Shown piece by piece: positions 6,499 to 11,795 of a stretch of DNA of 11,795 bases. The notes below the pieces were generated by a model, which saw only the letters and a list, made by a program, of their open reading frames with translations, was not told where the DNA came from and did not search any database. Source of the stretch: Akkermansiaceae bacterium (GTDB lineage Bacteria; Verrucomicrobiota; Verrucomicrobiia; Verrucomicrobiales; Akkermansiaceae); the NCBI GenBank assembly GCA_020627645.1, contig JAHDGN010000051.1:1-11795 (forward strand), written 5' to 3'. A program made the position numbers and the translations under genes. The stretch's first letter is position 1. The number at the start of each line of letters is the position of its first letter.

Positions 6499-6530
6499 AT
6501 TAAGCCACGGCTATGAAACTCGTGTTCCAT
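6495..6530 (-). CDS. Possible 11-residue leader peptide overlapping the nuoD start
   Basis: An ATG at 6530 opens an 11-codon frame (MEHEFHSRGLI) whose TGA overlaps the nuoD ATG as ATGA. The same overlap type joins nuoF to the lipoprotein gene further down the run. If translated, it could couple translation to nuoD, which lacks a visible Shine-Dalgarno. No ribosome-binding site is seen before this ATG either, so chance is quite possible. Confidence 0.2.
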   Translation of the reverse strand: MEHEFHSRGLI

Positions 6531-6544
6531 GGGGGTCGCAAGGA

Positions 6545-6566
6545 CTTTGTGAAAAATTTCACAAAG
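6545..6566. promoter_or_regulatory. Crp/Fnr-family type operator palindrome upstream of nuoD
   Basis: CTTTGTGAAA and its exact reverse complement TTTCACAAAG are separated by two bases, a 22-bp perfect palindrome. It contains TGTGA-N6-TCACA, the consensus half-sites and spacing of Crp-type regulators. It ends 46 bp before the nuoD ATG on the minus strand, a position suited to controlling the nuoDEF-lipoprotein-mrp transcript. No T-run follows, so it is not a terminator. Which regulator binds cannot be told from the window. Confidence 0.6.
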
Positions 6567-6646
6567 TAGTTCTCTGGTGCTCTGTGTTCGGTTTTCAGGG
6601 GCTTTTGAGCGGAGGTCTTTGGGGGGAATCGTGGAGTTGGGGGGTA

Positions 6647-6670
6647 TTTTTCACCGCTGAGACGGAAAGG
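6647..6670 (+). repeat. Diverged copy 1 of an ACCGCNGAG intergenic repeat
   Basis: The sequence reads TTTTTCACCGC then TGAGACGGAAAGG. It aligns with the copy at 6719-6742 over nearly its whole length with a one-base gap and about four substitutions. Similar 'ACCGCAGAG-CGCAGAG' stretches occur between genes in many bacteria; I recognise the type but cannot check for other copies here. Confidence 0.4.
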
Positions 6671-6718
6671 TAAGAAGGGTTGGGGAGGTTTTCTTGGTTG
6701 TCGGGCTTGGGTTGAGGG

Positions 6719-6742
6719 TTTTTACCGCAGAGGCGCAGAGGT
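6719..6742 (+). repeat. Copy 2 of an ACCGCAGAG intergenic repeat
   Basis: The sequence reads TTTTTACCGCAGAGG then CGCAGAGGT, containing an 8-bp internal tandem (GCAGAGGC, GCAGAGGT). It is in the same orientation as copy 1, 72 bases away. It lies 22 bases beyond the stop codon of the lipoprotein gene at 6765-7265, in that gene's 3' flank. Confidence 0.45.
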
Positions 6743-6764
6743 CGGCGAGTGATGGGGAGTTTTT

Positions 6765-7265
6765 TTAGGGAAGGAGAGTGATTCTTGAGGGGGAGTATTT
6801 TTCGTTGGGGCGGAAGAGCCAGCCGGGATTGGTGTCTAGAAGTTCGTAGTTGGTTAGCAGGAATTCGGGTAGGAATTGGTTGCTGTTGGGTTCGTAGAGT
6901 TTACGTCCGGTGTAGCGTCCGTAGATTTTGTATTCGTAGTTGTTGTCGAATCCGTAGTTTTTGCCAGGGCCAACTTCAGGGAGTCGGTCTGGGTTGTGTT
7001 TCCTGGTTTCGTTGAAGATGACGAGTTTTGCGGAGGTCGCTGGTTGTCCTGGTTTGCGAAGGTATCCCCAGAAGCGTGTTTTTTTGACGACGTAACGGCG
7101 ACCGTAGAAAAAGTTTCCTCGAGGTTCGTTGGCTATCTGAGCTTTGCGAGCGGCAATGGAGTTGGAATCGGCGAGAGAGGTGGGGCCTGATACTCCGCTC
7201 ATCGGGGTGCAAGAGGGAAGGATCAGTGTCATTGCAGGAACTAGAAGTAGAAGGAGTTTCTTCAT
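6765..7265 (-). CDS. Lipoprotein of unknown function (166 aa)
   Basis: The start at 7265 gives a textbook lipoprotein signal: MKKLLLLLVPAMTLILPSC, with the cysteine at 19 after L-P-S. A start 13 codons earlier (7304) would put MTQIHEDPTIIEA before the signal and is less likely. The mature protein is rich in tyrosine, asparagine, arginine and phenylalanine (for example GNFFYGRRYVVKKTRFWGYL and NYEYKIYGRYTGRKLYEP) and has no transmembrane segment after the signal. I recognise no named domain; the style resembles lipoproteins found in Verrucomicrobia, but I assign no function. It is probably a single-gene unit, divergent from the membrane-protein gene at 7390, and faces the noncoding region before nuoD. 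A weak GAAG lies just before the ATG. Confidence 0.8.
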   Translation of the reverse strand: MKKLLLLLVPAMTLILPSCTPMSGVSGPTSLADSNSIAARKAQIANEPRGNFFYGRRYVVKKTRFWGYLRKPGQPATSAKLVIFNETRKHNPDRLPEVGPGKNYGFDNNYEYKIYGRYTGRKLYEPNSNQFLPEFLLTNYELLDTNPGWLFRPNEKYSPSRITLLP

Positions 7266-7389
7266 TGCTTCGATGATTGTTGGATCTTCGTGAATCTGGG
7301 TCAAGTCGGGGGTTTGATCTCTTTTGTGGGTAGAAATTCAGAGTGGCTTTCTACTGGTAGCTCCGCTCCTCGGTCCGTACTTTCCTGTT

Positions 7390-7797
7390 ATGAAAACAGT
7401 CGCATGGATCTTTTTCGTTTTTGCTTTTGGAGGTTTGCTTGTGTCTGTGGAATCATATTTGGTAAATCGCTCTAAGGTAAATAAGCACAATGCTGCTGTT
7501 TATGAACGATGGGGCTATAACGATAATGGTAGACAAAGATTGATTGAGGATGCCGAAGCTTTGTTATTGGAGGGTGAAATTCAGCCAGTGGGGAAATATG
7601 GAATCTATTGCTTTTTGTATTTTGGGTTGGCTGGGATTGTGAGTCTGATCCTTTCCAAAAAGGAAGGGGGTGAGATGACTAAGTTCGAAAAACTTATGTT
7701 GGAACAAGCTCACAATGAAGAAAAGGGAACCCACGCCCAGCCGCTTGAGGTGGAAGAGGGTGTTCCGATCAAGGTCAGTCAGTCGGTTGCTGAATGA
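7390..7797 (+). CDS. Small membrane protein with two predicted helices, unknown function
   Basis: This is the only plus-strand gene supported in the window. The 135-residue product has one hydrophobic segment at about residues 4-24 (start MKTVAWIFFVFAFGGLLVSV), a charged loop of about 45 residues, a second segment at about 70-88 (YGIYCFLYFGLAGIVSLIL), and an acidic, polar tail. Both hydrophobic segments and the balanced charges support a real protein. The frame could also start at a TTG (7324), but the ATG places the first helix at the N-terminus as expected. I know no family for it. Its codons use more A and T at third positions than the neighbours. It is divergent from the lipoprotein at 6765 and convergent with the phosphatase gene, 62 bp apart at their ends. 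Confidence 0.7.
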   Translation: MKTVAWIFFVFAFGGLLVSVESYLVNRSKVNKHNAAVYERWGYNDNGRQRLIEDAEALLLEGEIQPVGKYGIYCFLYFGLAGIVSLILSKKEGGEMTKFEKLMLEQAHNEEKGTHAQPLEVEEGVPIKVSQSVAE

Positions 7798-7859
7798 GGG
7801 GGGATCGAAGTGTGTTGTCTTGTCTTTTGAAGATGCCAAGGGATACAGCGCAAAAAAAA

Positions 7860-9713
7860 TTATTTCGGGGAGAGGTTGGTTGAGAGGGTTTTGTCTGGTG
7901 TGTTCTTTCCAAACTTAATGGTGAAGGTGTCGTCGGTGTAGACGGGGAGTTGGCCTGATTTGTTTCGCGAGCGGAAGGTGTAGAGGATTTCGTTTGATTT
8001 TTCGTTGATGACCTGGATGACTGGATTTTCGATTGGGGATTCGAAGTTGAGGTGTCCGGTTGCTTTACGGCCGTCGTTTCTGTCGGTTGAGATGGTGATG
8101 GGCCATCCTGAGTATTGGTTCTTAGGGTTTTCTTTGACGTTGTTGAATCGGGGGTAGCAATTGAAGGTGATTTTTCCCGTCTTTTTGTTGAGTTGAATGA
8201 ATCCGTATCCGTCGCCTCGTTGTTTTTCGTCTCTGGTGTTTTTGGGGTTTGCGTAGGCGAGCATGGTGATTTTGTTACCGAGGCCATCGTGGTAGTTTCC
8301 GGTCCAGGGGAGGGGGGATTTTGGCCGAGGGTTGGGCCCGGCTTTTTTGTCGAGTGGTTCCCACCAGCGTCCGTAGATGGTGTTGACAATGGCTGGGGAG
8401 GTGAAGGAGTAGGGGCCATCGTTGTGGGATGAGATCCCGTGTTTGACAACATTGGCGAGGTGTTGGTCGCCGCAGAGGTGGGTGGCGCGGGCGCGTCGGA
8501 TTTCTATGAGAGCCTTGTTGCGCGGGGTTTGTGGCCAGGCGTTGGAATCGAGGTCGGCGAGGAGGCGGTTTTTTCGTGATCCGTGGAGATGGACTGCGGA
8601 GCAGAAGGGGGGTTGGGAGAGGACGACTTTGAGGTCGGCGTTGGTCCAGTCCTGGGACCATTGGTTGAGAAACTTGAGTTGGCGGTCACCGAGGAGGGTG
8701 AGGCCGGGGAGGTCAACGGATTTGGGGTCGTATCCAGGGACGTTGATGTGGTCGGGGCGTGGTCCCATTTTGGGGATGTTGCCTTTGGGGCCAGATTTGA
8801 ATTTACGGTCTTCGAGGATGGCGAAGGAGACTCCGCCGTAGGTGAGGTTGGTGTAGTAGACGGAGATGTTTTGTTTGACGGGAGTGGCGTCATGGGGATC
8901 TGGGAGGTGCCAGGTTTGTTGACGCTGAACCATGTTGACGTAGGCGGCAGGGTAAAAGTAACCACCGTCTGGTCCTGCTGAACTGGAGGCAATGGAGCCG
9001 CTGTCACCCCAGAGGTTGGCTTGTCCGATGTCGTGGTCGTCGGGAATGGTAATGGTGGGGCGATTTTTGAGCACTTCGCGAAACTGGAGGCCGAATTCGA
9101 GCCATCCGGTGGTATGTTGGGTATGGTGGTAGGTTTGGTCGCCAGCGAAGAATAGGAGGTCGGGGTTGAGGTGGAGGAGGTTGTTGATGAAGTTTTTACG
9201 AGGTCCTGGGGTGAGGGATGAGTTGCACGATAGGGAGGCGATGGTGAGGATTTCGTTGTTGGTTGGTTCTTTACGAATAAGGCCTTCGAAGGTGGCTTTT
9301 TCGCCATGGCGGACCCGATAGGGGGTATCTGAGGTATGATTCCAATTGGAAACGCGGAAGTGTGCGGACCATCCTGGGTAGGTGATTTTTTCTTTGGCGA
9401 CCTCGGTCCAAGTGTCGTCTTTTTTGATTTCGAGTCTAACGGTTTGGGTTTCGTCTGGTTTTAGGGGGAAGAGCTGGGCTGTCAGTTTGAGAGTTTTGTT
9501 ATGTAGGGTGTAAAGAGCGAAGCCGATGACATTTTCTCGGGAGACGTCGAGATTGAGGTATTTTTTCTTGGTAGGTTGCTGTCGAGTCCACCAGTCGGCT
9601 GTTGCTCGGTTGTCTAGTTCGGGGAATTTTTTGCCGAAGGTGGTTTCGGAGTTTGGCATTTGTTTAGAGTGAAGGGTGAGGGTGGTGAAAAGGAGGATGA
9701 GACAGTTTCGCAT
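7860..9713 (-). CDS. Exported PhoD-like phosphatase (alkaline phosphatase D family)
   Basis: This is a metallophosphoesterase of the PhoD-like group, whose members hydrolyse phosphate mono- or diesters outside the cytoplasm. The 617-residue product starts with a short hydrophobic signal (MRNCLILLFTTLTLHSKQ) without the twin-arginine motif usual for PhoD. A beta-rich N-terminal domain (about 40-150) is followed by the catalytic domain: IASLSCNSS (158-166), FFAGDQTY (188-195), IPDDHDIGQAN (223-233), LEDRKFK (300-306), LGDRQLKFL (341-349) and LCGDQHLANVVKHG (413-426), which carry the expected metal-binding Asp and His residues. The C-terminal 150 residues are probably beta-sandwich. The ATG has AAAAGG eight bases upstream, the clearest Shine-Dalgarno in the window. 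It stands alone, with a terminator behind the upstream gene. The exact substrate is unknown. Confidence 0.85.
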   Translation of the reverse strand: MRNCLILLFTTLTLHSKQMPNSETTFGKKFPELDNRATADWWTRQQPTKKKYLNLDVSRENVIGFALYTLHNKTLKLTAQLFPLKPDETQTVRLEIKKDDTWTEVAKEKITYPGWSAHFRVSNWNHTSDTPYRVRHGEKATFEGLIRKEPTNNEILTIASLSCNSSLTPGPRKNFINNLLHLNPDLLFFAGDQTYHHTQHTTGWLEFGLQFREVLKNRPTITIPDDHDIGQANLWGDSGSIASSSAGPDGGYFYPAAYVNMVQRQQTWHLPDPHDATPVKQNISVYYTNLTYGGVSFAILEDRKFKSGPKGNIPKMGPRPDHINVPGYDPKSVDLPGLTLLGDRQLKFLNQWSQDWTNADLKVVLSQPPFCSAVHLHGSRKNRLLADLDSNAWPQTPRNKALIEIRRARATHLCGDQHLANVVKHGISSHNDGPYSFTSPAIVNTIYGRWWEPLDKKAGPNPRPKSPLPWTGNYHDGLGNKITMLAYANPKNTRDEKQRGDGYGFIQLNKKTGKITFNCYPRFNNVKENPKNQYSGWPITISTDRNDGRKATGHLNFESPIENPVIQVINEKSNEILYTFRSRNKSGQLPVYTDDTFTIKFGKNTPDKTLSTNLSPK

Positions 9714-9722
9714 TACGCATGC

Positions 9723-9750
9723 CTTTTAGACATGTCATGCGGGAGGTCAA
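9723..9750 (-). promoter_or_regulatory. Possible promoter of the PhoD-like phosphatase
   Basis: On the minus strand TTGACC (9750 to 9745) and TAAAAG (9728 to 9723) are 16 bp apart and match sigma-70 elements at 5/6 and 4/6. A-tracts just upstream could act as an UP-like element. The predicted start would fall almost at the ATG, which conflicts with the Shine-Dalgarno in the same place, so confidence is low. I see no convincing PhoB box. Confidence 0.25.
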
Positions 9751-9965
9751 GCCAGCCTCCATTTTTTCGATTTTTTGGGTCGTTTAGTTATTTTTCGAGA
9801 AGGCCAGGCATTTCGGTGGTCGATGGTAAATGGGAAACCTCACTTTGCTAAAATGGGATTAGAAATATTGGTGTTTCGTGTAATGGCGGGTGGTGGAGGT
9901 GTTGAGTAGATTGGTGTCGTTCAAAGATAGTGTGTGAACATGTGTGTGATCGCTAGTTAATAGCA

Positions 9966-9997
9966 AAAACGCGTGCCTCGAATGAGGCGCGCGTTTT
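9966..9997 (-). terminator. Strong hairpin terminator after the choice-of-anchor-I gene
   Basis: AAAACGCGTGCCTC (9966-9979) and GAGGCGCGCGTTTT (9984-9997) pair over 14 positions with one mismatch that can be a wobble pair in one direction. The loop is GAAT. The flanking A and T runs give a T-rich end on either strand. It lies 27 bases after the stop codon of the minus-strand gene at 10025, the expected place for a rho-independent terminator, and would keep its transcript from running into the phosphatase gene. Confidence 0.85.
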
Positions 9998-10024
9998 GCG
10001 TTGGTGAATTTTGATGAAAATTCT

Positions 10025-11795
10025 TTAGTTGATCTCGAAGATGCGGACGGATCCGCTGACTTCGCTGGCTACGACGAGAAGTGGTTTTCCATTTGGGCTG
10101 TCCGAAGCGGAGATAAAGGTGAGGCCTTCGGGGCCGAGGTCACCAGCGGTTCCTGTTTCGGCATCTCCGAAGAAGTCGCGAGTGACGACATATTGGAGAT
10201 AAACTGGAGAACGGGGATTCGAGATATCGTAGACGAGTACGCCACCAACGCGCTCGAGCCCGATGAAGGCGAGAGTTTGGCCGTTGACTTTGCCGACAGT
10301 GACGCCTTCGGGTTCAGGGCCTTTGTCATCGCTTCGGCTATCGAAGGAATCGTTTTCGTCGTTATTGGAGTTGAACTCGGCAGGGATGAGTGAGGCGGTG
10401 GCGTTTTCGATATCGGATCCGCTATCGTAAACTTGTCTGATGCCTCTGCGGGTGGCGCGCCAGATGGAGAAGGATCGACCGCCGTAGGCGTAGATTTGAT
10501 CAAGGTCTCCGTCACCATCGGTATCGCCGGTGGCATCGGTGATGCGGAGGCGTCCGAGCATTTCGTCTTCCTGAAGGTCATTCGCGTCTGGGAAAGCAGT
10601 TGGATCGAGGGTGAGGTCCTTGAGGCGAACTTCTTCGCTGAATCCGTCGTGGTCGCGTGCGTCTCCTTCGTTGGCGCTGATGAGGAATTGGCGTCCATTG
10701 ATGGTAAATCCAGCGATTGCGTCGGGCTGGTACATTCCGAGGACGGGCCAGGGTTGAATATTGATGTTGTCGTCACGGTTGCTGGGGTCGAATCCTGAGA
10801 GGGAGAAGTCCTTATAGCCTAGTGGTTTGACGGAACGGACGCTTCCGAGGCGGAGATCGACGATAGCGATCGCGTTATTTTCCTGAAGGGTAACGTATGC
10901 GGTACGAGAGTCGTCAGAAACGGCAATGTATTCGGGTTCAAGGTCTTGAGCGACGGTGGCGCCAGGTCCAAAGATACGGACGCCGGCGTTCTTGAGAGCT
11001 GCTTCTTTGGAGTTGAAGCGTGTAAAGTTTGCGTGGTGAGCATGAGGAGATCGAATTGGGAAGAAGCGTGACCAGAAGGGGAAGTATTTGTGGATCAGGA
11101 GGGTCCAGCTCAGTTGCCTGGTGGAGATAATGCTGACTGAGCCTTCGGGATCGAGGGTGTAGTCGTCGTTTGGTTCCCCTTCGTTGACGACAACGAGTTT
11201 GGAGTTGTCGGGAGTGAAGGTGAGCATGTCGGGTAGGTATCCAGCAAAGGTTTTGGTGAGATAGTTCCCATCGATATCGAAGAATCCGACCATTCCGATC
11301 CCTGGGTTGCCGGAAGTGGTGTCTTCAGCTCCGATAGCGACTGCGACGAGGCCGTTGGCGATGTCGACGCTGTTGGGCGAGACTGTGGTATTTTCGTCGC
11401 CGAGGATGGCTTGGATATCGATGCTGTTCACGAGGATTGGGCTGGTTGGGTCTGAGAGGCTCAGAATATCGACGGTGGAGGTATTAGCGTTGACGAGTAG
11501 GAGGCGTTCGCTTTTGGGGTCGTAGCTCGTGATTTCGGCAGCGGATTCGTCGAAGATACCTGTTTCGTAAGAACCAATCGCAGAGAGCACAGGGCTTCCG
11601 GTTGGGGCGGCGACTGGAAGGGCGACGGAGTCGCTCCGGAAGTCGATGTTTTGAATTCGGGCGTCTTGTCCCTTTGGAGTGTCCTTCATGCAGACAGGGG
11701 CATTGAGGCTTTGGAGAAAATTGGTGAGAGATTGGGTTTCTCTCACGGTGGTGTTCACAACGTTGGCGATGGGGCCGAAGTTGAGAGAACCAACT
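10025..11795 (-). CDS. Choice-of-anchor-I domain protein, C-terminal part (5' end outside window)
   Basis: The frame stays open to the right edge, so the true start is outside; the GTG at 11758 is only the first start codon inside the window. From about 11600 down, the sequence matches proteins called choice-of-anchor I or mesenchyme-specific cell-surface glycoprotein-like, found in exported bacterial proteins, some annotated as alkaline phosphatases. Landmarks are IGSYETGIFDESAAEI, VVNEGEPND, AGVRIFGPGATVAQDLEPEY, DTDGDGDLDQ (10496-10525, a calcium-loop-like motif), YAYGGRSFSIW, SFDSRSDDKGPEPEGV and IGLERVGGVLVYDI. This repeated beta pattern suggests a beta-propeller. The visible stretch ends in VRIFEIN with no C-terminal anchor. 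The N-terminal 50 visible residues (NFGPIANVV onwards) belong to an unidentified preceding part. A segment near 11031-11122 is unusually aromatic. The molecular activity is unknown. Confidence 0.8.
   Translation of the reverse strand, partial: VGSLNFGPIANVVNTTVRETQSLTNFLQSLNAPVCMKDTPKGQDARIQNIDFRSDSVALPVAAPTGSPVLSAIGSYETGIFDESAAEITSYDPKSERLLLVNANTSTVDILSLSDPTSPILVNSIDIQAILGDENTTVSPNSVDIANGLVAVAIGAEDTTSGNPGIGMVGFFDIDGNYLTKTFAGYLPDMLTFTPDNSKLVVVNEGEPNDDYTLDPEGSVSIISTRQLSWTLLIHKYFPFWSRFFPIRSPHAHHANFTRFNSKEAALKNAGVRIFGPGATVAQDLEPEYIAVSDDSRTAYVTLQENNAIAIVDLRLGSVRSVKPLGYKDFSLSGFDPSNRDDNINIQPWPVLGMYQPDAIAGFTINGRQFLISANEGDARDHDGFSEEVRLKDLTLDPTAFPDANDLQEDEMLGRLRITDATGDTDGDGDLDQIYAYGGRSFSIWRATRRGIRQVYDSGSDIENATASLIPAEFNSNNDENDSFDSRSDDKGPEPEGVTVGKVNGQTLAFIGLERVGGVLVYDISNPRSPVYLQYVVTRDFFGDAETGTAGDLGPEGLTFISASDSPNGKPLLVVASEVSGSVRIFEIN

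Larger units (their letters stand above)
9714..10024. other. Noncoding region between the phosphatase and the choice-of-anchor-I gene
   Basis: These 311 bases hold no convincing gene. From left to right they contain the predicted phosphatase promoter (9723-9750), two A-tracts on the minus strand (9762-9767 and 9771-9776) about 9 bp apart that could bend DNA, about 180 bases with no recognisable signal, and the hairpin terminator at 9966-9997. The only frame of size (from 9660) overlaps the phosphatase start and has no coding signs. Confidence 0.6.

Noticed and set aside
7314..7336. Promoter for the plus-strand membrane protein (TTGATC with TAGAAA)
   Set aside because: The spacer is only about 11 bp, too short for a sigma-70 promoter.
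8504..9307. Minus-strand frame of 267 residues inside the phosphatase gene
   Set aside because: The product is serine-, threonine- and proline-rich low complexity; the phosphatase frame carries all conserved motifs.
9713..9755. PhoB box before the phosphatase gene
   Set aside because: TTGAC and ATGAC half-sites are offset by 12 rather than 11 bp and do not match the CTGTCAT repeat well.
1..11795. CRISPR arrays, insertion sequences, integrases, tRNA or rRNA genes
   Set aside because: I found no regularly spaced repeats, transposase or recombinase motifs, terminal repeats, or structural RNA genes on either strand.

Overview
The window looks like bacterial chromosome, most probably from the Verrucomicrobiota. 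I infer this from a TGTTC-N4-GAACA-type LexA box in front of dnaE2 (the motif described for Verrucomicrobia), weak or absent Shine-Dalgarno sequences, several short lipoproteins, and the gene content. No rRNA or other marker gene is present, so the assignment is an inference. The plus strand is strikingly rich in G and T nearly throughout, yet almost every gene lies on the minus strand.

Layout, in plus coordinates. (1) 1-1513, minus: the N-terminal 504 codons of an error-prone DNA polymerase (dnaE2), cut by the left edge. A LexA-like box overlaps its likely promoter, and three DnaA-box matches lie inside the gene. (2) 6498 down to 1758, minus: a compact run of nuoD, nuoE, nuoF, a 96-residue lipoprotein that starts inside the nuoF stop, and mrp/apbC, an Fe-S cluster carrier of the Mrp/NBP35/Ind1 family. 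NuoD, NuoE and NuoF belong to the peripheral arm of NADH:quinone oxidoreductase (complex I). The usual neighbours (nuoC before nuoD, nuoG after nuoF) are not here, so the complex I genes of this organism are split. A TGTGA-N6-TCACA palindrome of the Crp/Fnr-family type lies just upstream of nuoD. (3) 6499-6764: a noncoding stretch with two diverged copies of a short ACCGCNGAG-type repeat. (4) 6765-7265, minus: a lipoprotein of unknown function, divergent from (5) 7390-7797, plus: a small two-helix membrane protein. (6) 7860-9713, minus: an exported PhoD-like phosphatase. (7) 9966-9997: a strong hairpin terminator. (8) 10025-11795, minus: the C-terminal part of a large, probably exported protein with a choice-of-anchor-I type domain, cut by the right edge.

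How the parts may work together. The nuoDEF-lipoprotein-mrp cluster puts Fe-S subunits of complex I (NuoE with a 2Fe-2S site, NuoF with a 4Fe-4S site and FMN) beside a homologue of the eukaryotic complex I assembly factor Ind1/NUBPL. This suggests co-production of the electron-input module and its cluster-delivery factor. PhoD and the choice-of-anchor-I protein are both predicted to act outside the cytoplasm, possibly in scavenging phosphorus or other nutrients, but a terminator separates them and nothing shows co-regulation. The dnaE2 gene is a separate SOS-type unit. I did not find a wholly new system; the most notable items are the nuo-mrp linkage with an atypical Mrp cysteine motif, the regulatory palindromes, and the cluster of DnaA boxes inside dnaE2.
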